Part shown: piece by piece, positions 25,111 to 36,572 of the stretch
How positions within the stretch are numbered: position 1 is the stretch's first letter
How the letters are laid out: every line of letters starts with the position of its first letter
Assembly (NCBI GenBank): GCA_963277665.1
Contig: OY728125.1
Span: 1,719,214,889 to 1,719,278,888 of the forward strand
DNA length: 64,000 nt
Source: Viscum album
Lineage: Eukaryota > Streptophyta > Magnoliopsida > Santalales > Viscaceae
Direction: 5' to 3'
The notes under the pieces: model-generated
The model's input: the letters and a program-made list of their open reading frames with translations, nothing else
Database searches by the model: none
What the model was told of the DNA's origin: nothing
Position numbers and translations under genes: made by a program

Positions 25111-26200
25111 CAGATACATACATTCTAAGGAGTAATACATAGATGATTTATTAAACATGCTCCACACATGGTGGAAGTGCTTCCTAATAGGCTACTACTC
25201 CAATGTGATCAACAATATCGAATAATCCAATGTACCTTGGGCTAAGATTTCCATTATTTCAAAATAGCATGAATCTATTCCATGATGATATTATAAGGAT
25301 AACATTTTATCTATTATTGAACTATATATCTCTTAAATGGTTGTTATCATAGAATGTTTTCTGACTCTATGTTGTTTTAATATATTATTGGATTGTTTTA
25401 TCCTTCTCTGTTATCTCTTGACCAAGGTTTGTTCCATGTAGCTTTCATTCCTCAATATCATCCCAAAAAGCTCAAATACTAAATCTCTTCTTGAAGAGAG
25501 CTTCATACTGAGCCATTTGAAAAATTAATTGGAATCTATTAATATATGATAACCTAAAAATTGGGATATGTTGATCTCATAAACCTTCTAATTCCATTTA
25601 TTAAGCTCTTATAATTTCTTCAAGCGTTTAAATGGTCCTTTTGAGATTGGTCATCAGTTTTGGGGTGATATGCTGGGATAAAATTCAATTCATTAAAAAA
25701 AATTGTTGATTGATTCGCCATAATTTATATGTTAACCATGGATCACAATTATATTTAATCGAAAGTGGAACCCTATAAAGCCACATCACATCCCTCGCAT
25801 ATAACATGGAAAGTTGTTCATACATTAAGTATTCCAGAATAGCAATAATGTTTGAAGTATTGGGGGGTCAATCCTCCACCACCCATATCACATTATTAAC
25901 ATTAGATGTCTTTGTGAGTAAGATACTATATCTATGGTGACATTCTACCATTTCAACATTGGTATAAGAAATGGTTTCATAATCCATTTTGACTTATGTC
26001 ACTCTTTATTGACATGATAACATACCAAACTTCGTGAAATATAATCCAAAATATCAATCCTCATGTTGTCCCACTAGAAGTTCTTCCGAAGTTCATGTAA
26101 CATCTTAGTATATCTATGATGGATGGAGAAAGGTGAGTTATGTACATTATCAAATTACTCCTTCTTTATCTGAGGTGATGAAGGCACAGAAGGCCTTGTT
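25111..26200 (-). pseudogene. Element C integrase remnant
   Basis: Landmarks from right to left on the minus strand: the zinc-binding domain with HHRYTKMLHELRKNF then WDNMRIDILDYISRSLVCYH (about 26,130-25,990), corresponding to HPGSTKMYRDLR..YWWPGMK.DIA.YV..CLVCQ, where the second cysteine of the CxxC is changed; the catalytic core start NVNNVIWVVED (about 25,900-25,875); a MLYARDVMWLYRVPLSI stretch (about 25,820-25,760), matching LYI.EIVRLHGVPVSI; and ITPKLMTNLKRTI then TLEEIIRA (about 25,660-25,600), matching HPQTDGQSERTIQ.LEDMLRA. Stops lie between them. Confidence 0.85.
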
Positions 26201-26479
26201 CCAAAATTAATCACAACATCATCAACAATGTGTAAATAATGTAGCTTCTAGTCCTTTACTGATTTCACCTTATATTGAAGCTCTAGATCTTCCCTTGGTG
26301 CCTCCTTGGTCTTCTCTTTGATAGATAGTTGGGAAATCTTTTGGGAAAGGTTTGATCTGTCCCTTTCTATTGTGATTTAAATATCCATCCTTTGCATATC
26401 CATGAATATAGGTCCATTACGAATCCACATCATGGATAGTGTAGAAGGTATTTTCTACTGATAGTAATAGATAACTTGT

Positions 26480-26960
26480 TTTCATTTCCTAGATGGTAGT
26501 GAATAGAGCAGTCATATTCTTTGATAAGATTTAACCATATTTTTTTATGCATGCTAATATCCTTGTATGTGAGTACATACATTAGACTACTATGATCGGT
26601 ATATATATCAAAAATTTTACCATAGAGGTAGTGTCACCAATTAAACAGAGTAGATATAACATTTTATGAACTCATATCTTGTTTCAGATGGTTTTACTCA
26701 TGGATATACAAATATCATGAGGTATATGAAATCAAAAAATAATTATTCATGAGTAGACATCCCAATCATTTCATTTAAACATCATTGAATATCTAAAAAC
26801 CTTCTCTACTTATAGGTTGTGTGAGTAAATGTGTACTAATTAGCCTATTTCTGATCACCTTACATATTACCACATATTATTCCATCTATACATACATTAC
26901 CCATTTTCAGGTTAACTTTTTTATAAGTCTATAAAATCATGGTAAATTTCTCACAAAACA
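26480..26960 (-). pseudogene. Element C RNase H remnant
   Basis: The minus strand near 26,660-26,520 reads HYLYGKIFDIYTDHSSL, MYVLTYKDISMHKKIWLNLI, KEYD. It aligns almost residue for residue with [41 protein letters not shown] of plant Ty3/gypsy elements. The YTDH catalytic aspartate is retained. The N-terminal half of the domain is much more decayed. Confidence 0.85.
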
Positions 26961-27139
26961 TCACCAATTCCCAGCAAATCCAAGAAAACTATGGATTTTG
27001 GGGATAATAGTGGGTCTGGTTCATTCCTAGAGTACCATTTTCTTTGAACATTCTATATAAATACCCTCACTTGTGACCACATTCGAAAATAATGAGACAT
27101 TGTGCATAAAAAACTAAATCTTTATGAACTTAGAAGTCA

Positions 27140-27640
27140 TTTTATCTTTCCATAATGTCACTAGCACAATCATTAAATACTCTTCAAGATCCTATTTTCT
27201 CATGGAGTAAATGATAATATCATTTATAAAGACTACAAAAAATTTTACTATAGTCTCTGAAGCCTTTATTCATCAAATCCATTAGTATTTTAAGGGAATT
27301 GATAACATTTATGGGAATCACTATGAATATGTATTCCCCATACCTTGAATGGAATGTTTTCTTATGAATATATTCTTTATTCACCTTCATCGGATGATAT
27401 CCAGAATGAAGATAATCCTTTGAAAAGTATTGATCTCCTCATTTTTGATTGAAAAATTCATTAATAATTAGATGAGGATATTGTTCTCTATTGTGATCTT
27501 GTTCTGCTCATGGTAATCGATACACAGCTGCATTGATCAATCCTTTTTATTTACAAAGTCATCTGGTTCACCCCAAGGTGATGCAGTAGGGTGTATGGAC
27601 CCTTTTTCTATAATCTATTGTTTCTTATTCTTTAACTATT
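27140..27640 (-). pseudogene. Element C reverse transcriptase remnant
   Basis: On the minus strand, HPTASPWGEPDDFVNKKD (about 27,590-27,540), then SMQLCIDYHEQNKITIENN (about 27,530-27,475), then IIFILDIIR (about 27,405) and the active site FVVFINDIIIYSMRK (about 27,240-27,195). These match [42 protein letters not shown] and FVVVFIDDILVYS. The first catalytic aspartate of the DD pair has become N (FINDI), which alone would abolish activity. Confidence 0.9.
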
Positions 27641-28460
27641 TCATTTTAATCAGGTTAATCTCATATGAGAATTTCGAGATAGAAGTAGCTCCAGGTATGA
27701 GCTGTATTGAGAACCCTACCAAACAATCTTGGGGAAGTTAGGGTTACTCCTCTAGAAATACCTTAGTGTGTTCCATAAAATGGGAATTTCTTCCATGTTG
27801 AAACCATACTTTGACTCATCAAATTTTTCATGGTATTATCTTCATAGGGTATCAACACCCATACCATTATGGTTTTTATCAAATTGGATTAATGATCTTA
27901 CTTTCATTTTTATGGGATCATTGGATGGTTCATAATATTAAAATAGATTTCTTTTTCTAGAAATTTTATGTGTGTTATATATAATGAGATCCCATACATG
28001 CCTAGTATATAATTGAATTCCACCAAGGGATGTATTGTGAGATTTTATTGAATAATAATCTCATAGGTGCTTAAAGAAGAAAAGTCAAACACATGGGTTT
28101 CAATGCTTACACCACTACGTGTTTTTACAAATATCTCTACATCAAGCTATTTTGAGATTTTATTCATCATTTCTAGAAAACATATAGGATATAAAGGAAT
28201 ATGTAGAACCAAAATTAGATAAAACATTTTACATTATTTAGTGAATAGGATGGGTATGATGGATGATTTTATTTCTATGAATCACTATAGTAGTAGTATC
28301 GGCATACACTTTCCCTCGATCCTTTATCTCTATTGGTTTCTGATGCTGATTACCCCCAATGACACGTGTAATAGTGGGCTGTCTTTCATAGTTCTTATTC
28401 TCCATATAGTTGAAGCATTGAACTATGGGTGGTGCATCAGGAGGTAACTACCTTTCCTCC
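27641..28460 (-). pseudogene. Element C protease/linker region
   Basis: This lies between the gag zinc knuckles and RT, where the aspartic protease belongs. No DTGA motif was found. The minus frame just left of the knuckles (about 28,460-28,340) reads PPDAPPIVQCFNYMENKNYER, a linker-like sequence. Assignment is by position. Confidence 0.4.
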
Positions 28461-28469
28461 ATCACATTG

Positions 28470-29250
28470 GTTTGATTATTCATGTCTCTTCAACATTCAT
28501 GAGCTCGGTGTACTTCACTCTCATGCTTGAAGCATTTCCTTGTACCTTCGAGAAAATTAAAATGATGTTTATTCCCACATTTTTTACATTTGGGAAGTTG
28601 GACCCACTTTCCCCCTTTATCATTTTACCTACTAGCTTGAAACTCCTTACTTCTCTTCTTATATGTGTAACCAGGAGATCATTCACCAATATCCATATCT
28701 AATTTGATATTTCATTGAATCAATTCTTCATAACTCTAATGGTATTAGATAGAAAAATTCATTTAAATTGTGGTTTTAAAACCCTAAAAATCATTTTATT
28801 TTTCTATCACTATTGATAAAAAATCAGATTCATATCTTGGAGGCCTTGTGAAGTGTTCTTTATATGCTGTAAAATAATCACCTTCCTTTTTCTTTAGATC
28901 TGTAAATATTTTCCCCATATTGTTTCAAATAATTTTTGGGGAATACTTGTTAAAAATTATTTTATGAAATTCTTCCCACTCCATCTAATCTATTATATTA
29001 TTTATCTTGGATTTCTTAATCAATTTACATAATTGATTGGGATTTTCATCTAAATGATAGATGGCCATAGTCACCTTATCCTTCTTAGAAAAATCGATCA
29101 GAGAAATGTTTTTCTCTACATATTTAACCAACTATTTTGCGACAAGTGAATCATAAGTTCCACTAAAATTTAGTGGTATTTTCTATATAATATACTTAAT
29201 TGATAGTTACTCCATCCAGGGTTAGGATGTTCATTCCATGTGGTTTTGGT
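28470..29250 (-). pseudogene. Element C gag remnant (capsid and zinc knuckles)
   Basis: The minus strand from about 29,190 reads KFSGTYDSLVAK, LVKYVEKNISLIDFSKKDKV, TMAIYHLDENPNQLCKLI, MEWEEFHKIIFNKYSPKII, KIFTDLKKKEGDYFTAYKEH, FTRPPRYESDFLS. This is the full course of the plant gypsy capsid domain (F.G..D...A..WL...E.IF......DKV..A...L......W......W.EF...F...Y.P). Two zinc-knuckle-like motifs follow near 28,600-28,490: PKCKKCGNKHHFNF and RKCFKHESEVHRAHEC, each missing one or more cysteines. Only a few stops break it. Confidence 0.88.
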
Positions 29251-29609
29251 TGATATTCATAGCCTGAGAATGTTGGTTACACATCTACTTAAATTTATGA
29301 ATTTGAACTCCCATGGATTTGGGGGTGTCATTCAGATAATTGTTAAATTTTCCCTCAAATGGGTTTGTGTTCAAGTTTCTCCACATTCCCACAATTTCGT
29401 AAAATAGAAATGGACAAAAAAATATAGGTCAACAAATCATTAATAATTTAATTTTATAATAATTTAACACTAAAAGAATTTATTTTTGGATCCCAATGTT
29501 TTTCATTTTTCAAATACAATATATGTTTTATGTTTACATATACTTAGTCCTTTAATAAGGGTTTTCACTAATTATTTATAATCCTCATTCCAAAATTAAC
29601 TAAACTACT

Positions 29610-29620
29610 CTTTGATACCA
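29610..29620 (-). other. Element C primer binding site (tRNA-iMet type)
   Basis: The minus strand reads tggtatcaaag, one transition away from tggtatcagag. It adjoins the LTR edge at 29,624. Confidence 0.85.
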
Positions 29621-29623
29621 AAT

Positions 29624-30410
29624 ATATAAAGCCTACATTTTCTTCCATAACAATTACATCATTTTAAAGATAAAGAAAATAATGGAGTTACAATCCATGA
29701 TCCAAATGTTTAGTATCATGCAACAATTTGGACCAAAAATCAATTATAAAAAAACAAACAAAATATTTAAAATCATCTTTTTTATCCTTTTAAATATCAC
29801 ATTCTCCTTAGTACATGTAGTCACATAAGGATATACATCAAATAAAGGGGTGGGATAAAATCTCAATAAGAGGATAGATAAGGGACATGAATAAATATAA
29901 AACTATTTGAGAATAATAATTATTAAAATAACATAAGAATATGATAATCATCAACATCATGAGGGAAACATTTTATAATGGCATGGAATGTGATAATTCA
30001 TAATAATTAAACATCGTGTCGTAGTGGTAAAACACATCACATTTTTTTGAAAAGTTCTAGCCTGATGTTCACGCCTAACATATGTGTATAATCATATCAT
30101 AATCTTTGTGAACCAATAAGTCATCATTTTTACACATAATACCCATTATATCATGAGATATATCACATTACCCATGGAATTGGTGGGATATATTGTGTAG
30201 AAAAAGACTCTAGTATCCTGGAGCTGGTGACTTAATTTATTACATTGGCATGGATACAAAGAATTGTATCCCAAATGAGGGGAAATTTATTTAGTCTTGT
30301 TAAACTAGATACATATTTTATAATAAAACTTCATTTTATACAAAAAATATGAAAATTATTTTACTATGAGGACACCTTTATTCCCCGTAGTGTAACATTT
30401 CATATCATTC
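29624..30410 (-). repeat. Element C 5' LTR, U5-side part
   Basis: It aligns with 21,954-22,545 for its first 570 bp (for example, cctacattttcttccataa with cctactttttcttacataa). It is cut at 30,410 by the left LTR of element D. Confidence 0.82.
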
Positions 30411-33400
30411 TATAAGGTCCCAAACCTGAAACCAGGTTTCAACCCTTACAAATTATGTGTATTTTCTTTTTAAAAAAACTTGAATAAATACACAACATTA
30501 ATTACAACAGAGGACCTTTTCCGGACTAGGTTCTGGAAAATTAGATACATAAATTACATTACAACAAAAATATAGGAATTGAAAACAATGATTCTTCAGC
30601 TTGTTGCTTCGACAATAGAGTTTCAACGCATCAAGTAGGATAAACCTGAAAAGTTTTTATAACACGTAGGGTGAGCATAAAATTCCCAATAAGGGGTTTT
30701 GAAACAATTGAAAAATTTCTTAAAGTATCCCTAGAAATAGATTAAAACTTATTTTTACAGATACTTGAATATATATAGGAAAATTGTATTTCAAAAATTA
30801 ATTATGCTTGAAAGCTGTTGGGAATTTTCCTTTGAAATTATTATGTTTCTATGGGTCGTTAATAATGTATAGAATACCACTATTAAAATTCATACGTATG
30901 TCCACTAGTCTTCACTAAGACTTATGGGTTTACTCCCCATAACGTCACGCAACTCACTAGTGCCAATTTTGAAAACAATTTCCCATGGACCTGCCTTTCT
31001 TATTTCTTACCCAAAATCACTTCCAAAATACATAAATATTATTATTTTCTTCGAATGAAAACATTCCTCCTCATGTCATCACCATTTCCTCAAAATGTTT
31101 TAAAATCATTTTAAGGAGAATCCCATACTTAAAAAAAGACACATTTATTTGAAAACTGTAATTTTATGAAACATGGGATTATGTGCATCCAAGATTGAAT
31201 AATACATGAAATGACTCACATGAGATAGATTATGGCCATACCTATTCATGAATGAAAGTATTAGAGATGCAGATGTGAGTTCGCACATGAAATAATATCT
31301 TGACCCATAATCACACATAAAATAATAACAAAAATCACATGCAATTTTGTAAACAATGTAAATATAGGAAATTATTCATACATAAGTCTTTAAATACTAG
31401 TTTCGTATTTGGTAAAAACCATTTATAACTTCTAAGTAAACGAGAAAGAACAACTCCACTTAATGTGTTCATATTTGTATACATGTATATGTGTACATGT
31501 ATATGTATAAATAAATAAATACACACACACACATGTATGTTTGTAGTTTCAAAACATGAAACCCTAGAAACCATAAGATTTTAGGGGAATAATCATTTAA
31601 AATAAGAAGACTTATCATATATAGAAATTGGATTAAAAAGATATGGTTTTACACACACACACACAAATATATATAACTATATATATATATTCACAAAACA
31701 AATGAGAAATAATAAAATCCATTACCTGAATTAAATCAAAGAGGGCAGCAGGTTCATGAGGGATGGAGCATGGCAGTAAGAAATTCAGGTCATATTAGGT
31801 GTGAAAATTGGGTTTATATAACAAGGTATTACCAATCTTCCTTCGGAAGTTGTGTTTTTTTAAAGGACAAGTTGCAGATGCACAAATCCTGTGTGAAAGC
31901 CAACCCTTCATTGGATTCCATTTAAAAAAAATATTTGAGTTCCTCTATTATTTAAATTGTTATCATTTCTATTATCATATCATTTTATATTTGTGTTTTT
32001 TTATTCATTAGTAAACTTGCATTTTTTTTTTGTCAAGCCATCACGTCAATTTGTTTTCACATACCATTACCTTTTTCCCCTAATCAATACCATTATTATA
32101 TTATATATATTTTATGAGTTATCGTTTTGTTTTTTAACAATTATTAACTCTCATTTTCAAAAAAAAAAACAAATTGTTTATCTTGTATATATATACATAT
32201 TTTTATTGTATATTAATAAATATTTATATATTAAAACAGTCATGTAATATATATATATATATATCAGGTTTTTAATAGAAAACAACTACTTAAAATCACC
32301 ATTTGTTTAACTTCACATGAAAATTATTATTTTTAAACAAAACATGATAAAAACCCTCAATCACTCGGGTCAAAGATTTATCACGCCACTCACATTAGTT
32401 TATATATATCATTTTATTTAATATATTATTTAATTTGGTCTGAGCTTCACGTTTTCTACCAAAACATACTTTACACATTTCTTCTTTTTACTTTTATCCC
32501 AGCATGTCACACCTCATTCTTCCCAATGAATTCAATCAATTAACTTTTTTTAATTTGTTATACACATATTTGAACATCTTTTTTTTCATTTTCATTTATA
32601 ATTATTTTTGTTTTTAACATGTTCACATCATCATTTTTTTAACAAATCATGTAACTTATATATATATATATTCGTTTTTATTTTATATTAAAAAATATAT
32701 GTGTAATCAAAACATTTAAATTATATATAAAAATATATAAAATTTTATTTTTAATCATATATCATTTTATATTAAATTTTCTTTTGACTTTGGTTTTATC
32801 TTTCCCTTTTTCATGATTTTTTTTTGGCATATCACGTTTGTAATTTTTTAATAAGTCATCATTGCAATTTTGTTTTAAGACTTTTAAAAAAAATAAAAAT
32901 AAAACGTTTTTGTATTTAAAGGACAAATCAATACAGAATAATAATAAAATAGCACATATAGATTATAAAATTGAAAACAATAGTTATATTTTTTATATTT
33001 TTAAAACAAATAAAACTTATAAAAAAATATATTTATATGTAGACATATACTTATATATATATTGTGAATCATGTTTTTATATTTAAATATATATATATAA
33101 CTTATAATTTATATTTTCAAGTAATATATATATATCTATATTTAAAACATTTCACATTTTTTTAAACATATTTATAAGAGTGCATTTTTTTGTAATCAAA
33201 TAATTATATAAATTTATAAATTATAAATTTTATAAAGTAAAATCATAATATATTTTCAAGCATTTATAAAATATATTAACAAAAAAATAATAATTTTATG
33301 AAAAATATGTTTGCCATTCATTATTAATAATAATATTATTAAATTTATTTAAAAAAATTAAAATGTTATAAATAAAATATAAAATTACTAATTAAATTTC

Positions 33401-33413
33401 ATGGGGTGTTACA
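30411..33413 (-). repeat. Element D 3' LTR
   Basis: It is 3,003 bp. It contains CA runs at 31,521-31,532 and 31,651-31,664, a TA run at about 32,246-32,264, and a 1.4 kb very AT-rich U3 part (32,000-33,400). Reading frames seen in it on either strand recur at the same offset in the other LTR or not at all, and have no protein-like features. Confidence 0.88.
31813..31821 (-). promoter_or_regulatory. Candidate TATA box, element D 3' LTR
   Basis: The minus strand reads gttatataaaccc. The same motif is at 34,971-34,980 in the sister LTR. A C-rich segment follows (catgctccatccctcatgaa), as expected at a transcription start. Confidence 0.5.
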
Positions 33414-33430
33414 TTCTTCTCCCTTTAACT
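33414..33430 (-). other. Element D polypurine tract
   Basis: The minus strand reads agttaaagggagaagaa and is followed directly by the LTR's TGTAACACC. It is the best preserved PPT in the window. Confidence 0.85.
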
Positions 33431-33534
33431 GAATTGCATCCCTGCAATTCATTCATACAAATAAGTAAATAAATGTTACACAATAGACATAATTTTTTTC
33501 AATTTTTTCTAATTTTCCAAAATTATCCACACCG
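33431..33534 (-). other. Element D residual internal sequence
   Basis: About 104 bp remain between primer site and PPT. The part next to the PPT (minus strand gaattgcagggatgcaattc) recalls the 3' end of Tekay pol. The rest is A/T-rich and has no recognisable gag start. Confidence 0.7.
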
Positions 33535-33537
33535 TCC

Positions 33538-33548
33538 CTCTGAAACCA
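33538..33548 (-). other. Element D primer binding site (tRNA-iMet type)
   Basis: The minus strand reads tggtttcagag, one base different from tggtatcagag. The two bases at sit between it and the LTR end at 33,551, the usual spacing. Confidence 0.85.
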
Positions 33549-33550
33549 AT

Positions 33551-36500
33551 TATAAGGTCCCAAAACCCGAAACCAGGTTTCATACCTTACAAATACCATG
33601 TATTTTCTTTTAAAAAAACATGAATAAATACACAACATTAATTACAATATAGGACCTTTTCCGGTATAGGTTATGCAAAATTAGATACAAAAATTACATT
33701 ACAACAAAAATATAGGAATTGAAAATAATGATTCTTCAGCATGATGCTTCGACAATAGATTTTCAACGCAGCAAGTAGGCTAAACCTGAAAAGTGTTTAT
33801 AATATGTAGGGTGAGCATAAAATGCCCAGTAATGGGTTTCAAGAAAAATGATAAATTTCTTAAAGTATCCATTGAAATAAATTAAAACATATTTTCACAA
33901 ATACTAGAATATATATATATATATATAAATGGTATTTCAGACATTAATTTTTCTTAAAATCTATTGGGAATTATCCTTTTAAATTATTATGTTTATGTGG
34001 GTTACTAATAATACATATCATACGATTATTAAAATCCATATGTACTGCCACTAGTCTTTACTAAGACTTATGCGTTTACTCCCCATAACGTCATAAAACT
34101 CACTAGTGCCAATTTTGAAAACATTTTCCCATGGACCTGCCTTTCTTATTTCTTACCCAAAATGATTTCCAAAATACCTAAATATTATTATTTTCTCGAA
34201 ATAAAACAATCTTGATCATGTCATCACCATTTCCTAAAAATGTTTTAACATCATTTTAAGAAGAATCCCATACTTCAAAAAAAACACACTTTTATGTGAA
34301 AACTATAATTTTATGAAACATGGGATTATGTGTGTCCAATATTGAATAATGATTGAAATTCCTCACATGAGCTAGATGATGGCCACACCAATTCATGCAT
34401 GACATTATAAGAGATGCAGATGCGAGTTCACACATGAAATAATATCATGACCCATAACCACACATAAAATAATAACAAAAATCACATGCAATTATGTAAA
34501 CTAGGTGAATATAAGAAATTATTCATACATAAATCTTTAAATACTAGTTTCGTAGTTGATAAATACCATTTAAAAATTCTATGTAAATGAGAAAGAACAA
34601 CTCCACTTAATGTGTTCATATTTGTATACACGTATATGTGTACATGTATATGTATATATAAATAAATACACACACACACACATGTATGTATGTAGTTTCA
34701 AAACATGAAACCCTAGAAACCATAAGATTTTTGGGGAATTATCATTTAAAAGAATAAGACTTATCATATATAGAAATTCGATTAAAAATATATGGTTTTA
34801 CACACACACACACACAAATATATATAACTATATATATATTCACAAAACAAATGAGAAATAATAAAATCTCTTACGAGACTTAAATCAAAGAGGGTAGTGG
34901 GTTCATGAGGGATGGAGCATAAAAGTGAGAAATTCAGGTCATATTAGGTGTGAAAAATGAGTTTATATAACAGGGTATTACCAATCATCCGTCAGAAGTT
35001 GGGGGTTTTTTAAAGGACAATTTGTGTATGCACAAATCCTATGTGAAAGCCGACCCTTCGTTGGATTCCATTTAAAAAAAATATTTGAGTTCCCCTATTA
35101 TTGAAATTTTTATCATTTCTATTATCATATCATGTTATATTTGTGTTTTTTTATTCATTAGTAAACTTATATTTTTTTGTCAAGTCATCACGTCAATTTG
35201 TTTTCACATGCCATTTCCTTTTTTCCCCTAATCAATTAAATTATTAAATTATATATATTTTATGAGTTATCATTTTTTCTTTTTAACAATTATTAACTCA
35301 CTTTTTCATAATAAGAAAATCGATTATCTTGTATATATATACATTTTTTTATTTTATATTAATAAATATTTATATATTAAAACAAACATGTAATATATAT
35401 ATATATATAGGGTTTTTTAATAGAAAAAAACTACTTAAAATCCCCATTTTATTAAATTCACATGAAAATTATTATTTTTAAACAAAACTTGATAAATACA
35501 TTCAATCTCCTGGGTCAATGATTTATCACTCCACTCACATTATCTTATATATATCATTTTATTTAATATATTGTTTAATTTATTTGAGTTTCACATTTTC
35601 CACCAAAATCTACTTTACACTTTTCTTCTTATGACTTTTATCCCAACATGTCACACCTCACTCTTCCCAATAAATTCAATCATTTAACTTTTTTTAATTT
35701 GTTATAAACATATTTTAACATCTTTTTTTCATTTTCTTTTATCATTATTTTTGTTTTTAACATATTCAGATCATCAGTTTTTTAACAAATCGTGTAACTT
35801 ATATATATATATATATATATTAATTTTTATTTTATATTAAAAAATATATGTGTAATCAAAACCTTTAAATTATATATGAAAATATATAAAATTTCGTTTT
35901 TAAGCATATATCGTTTTATATTAAATTTTCTTTTGACTTTGGTTTTATCTTTCTCGTTTTCATGATTTTGTTTGGCATATCACGTTTTCAATTTTTTAAT
36001 AAGTCATAATTGCAATAATGTTTTAAGACTTTTAGAAAAAATAAAAACAAAACTTTTTAGTATTTAAAGAACAAATCAATACAGAATAATAATAAAATAG
36101 TATATATAGATTATAAAATTGAAAACAATAGTTATATTTTTTTTATATTTTTAAAACAAATAAAACTTATAAAAATATATATATTTATTTATAGACATAT
36201 ACTTATATATATATATATATTGAATCATGATTTCATATATAAGTATATATATACATATAACTTATAATTTATATTTTCAATTAACATATATATATCTATA
36301 TTTAAAACATTTCACATTTTTTAAAACATACTTATAAGAGTGCATTTTTTTGTAATAAAATAATTATATACATTTATAAATTATAAATTTTATAAAGTAA
36401 ATCATAATATACTTTCAAACATTTATAAAATATATTAATGTAAAAATAATGATTTTATGAAAAATATGTTTACCATTCATTATTAATAATAATATTATTA

Positions 36501-36572
36501 AATTTATTAATAAAAATTAAAATGTTATAAATAAAATATAAAATTACTAATTAAATTCCATGGGGTTTTACA
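33551..36572 (-). repeat. Element D 5' LTR
   Basis: It is 3,022 bp. It is collinear with 30,411-33,413 throughout, and differs by scattered substitutions and by length changes in CA (34,668-34,682; 34,800-34,815) and TA tracts. The reading frames at 34,482-34,767 are LTR sequence. Confidence 0.88.
34971..34980 (-). promoter_or_regulatory. Candidate TATA box, element D 5' LTR
   Basis: The minus strand reads ttatataaac, at the same LTR offset as the motif at 31,813-31,821. As part of the 5' LTR this would be the promoter for the element's RNA. Confidence 0.5.

Larger units (their letters stand above)
30411..36572 (-). mobile_element. Element D: LTR retrotransposon reduced to two 3.0 kb LTRs and a 137 bp interior
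   Basis: 30,411-33,413 and 33,551-36,572 are direct repeats with about nine of ten bases identical in the first 275 bp by eye. On the minus strand each begins TGTAACACCCCATG or TGTAAAACCCCATG and ends in ggaccttata. The 137 bp between them start with a tRNA-iMet primer site beside one LTR and end with a polypurine tract beside the other. These are the two signals needed for reverse transcription, so this is an LTR element and not a simple tandem duplication. Flanks cattc (30,406-30,410) and aattc (36,573-36,577) look like a 5 bp target duplication with one change. There is no coding capacity. The U5 phrase (gggaattttatgctcaccct... ttttcagg) is of the Tekay type. Confidence 0.85.

Noticed and set aside
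31335..34767. Similar minus-strand open frames at 31,335-31,574 and 34,482-34,679
   Set aside because: They appear twice only because the two LTRs of element D are repeats; the VHIYMYTNMN-type part comes from a CA/TA-rich tract.
30411..36572. Simple tandem segmental duplication
   Set aside because: The repeat edges carry LTR start sequences, and a primer site and polypurine tract abut the two copies exactly as in an LTR element; a plain duplication would not have these.
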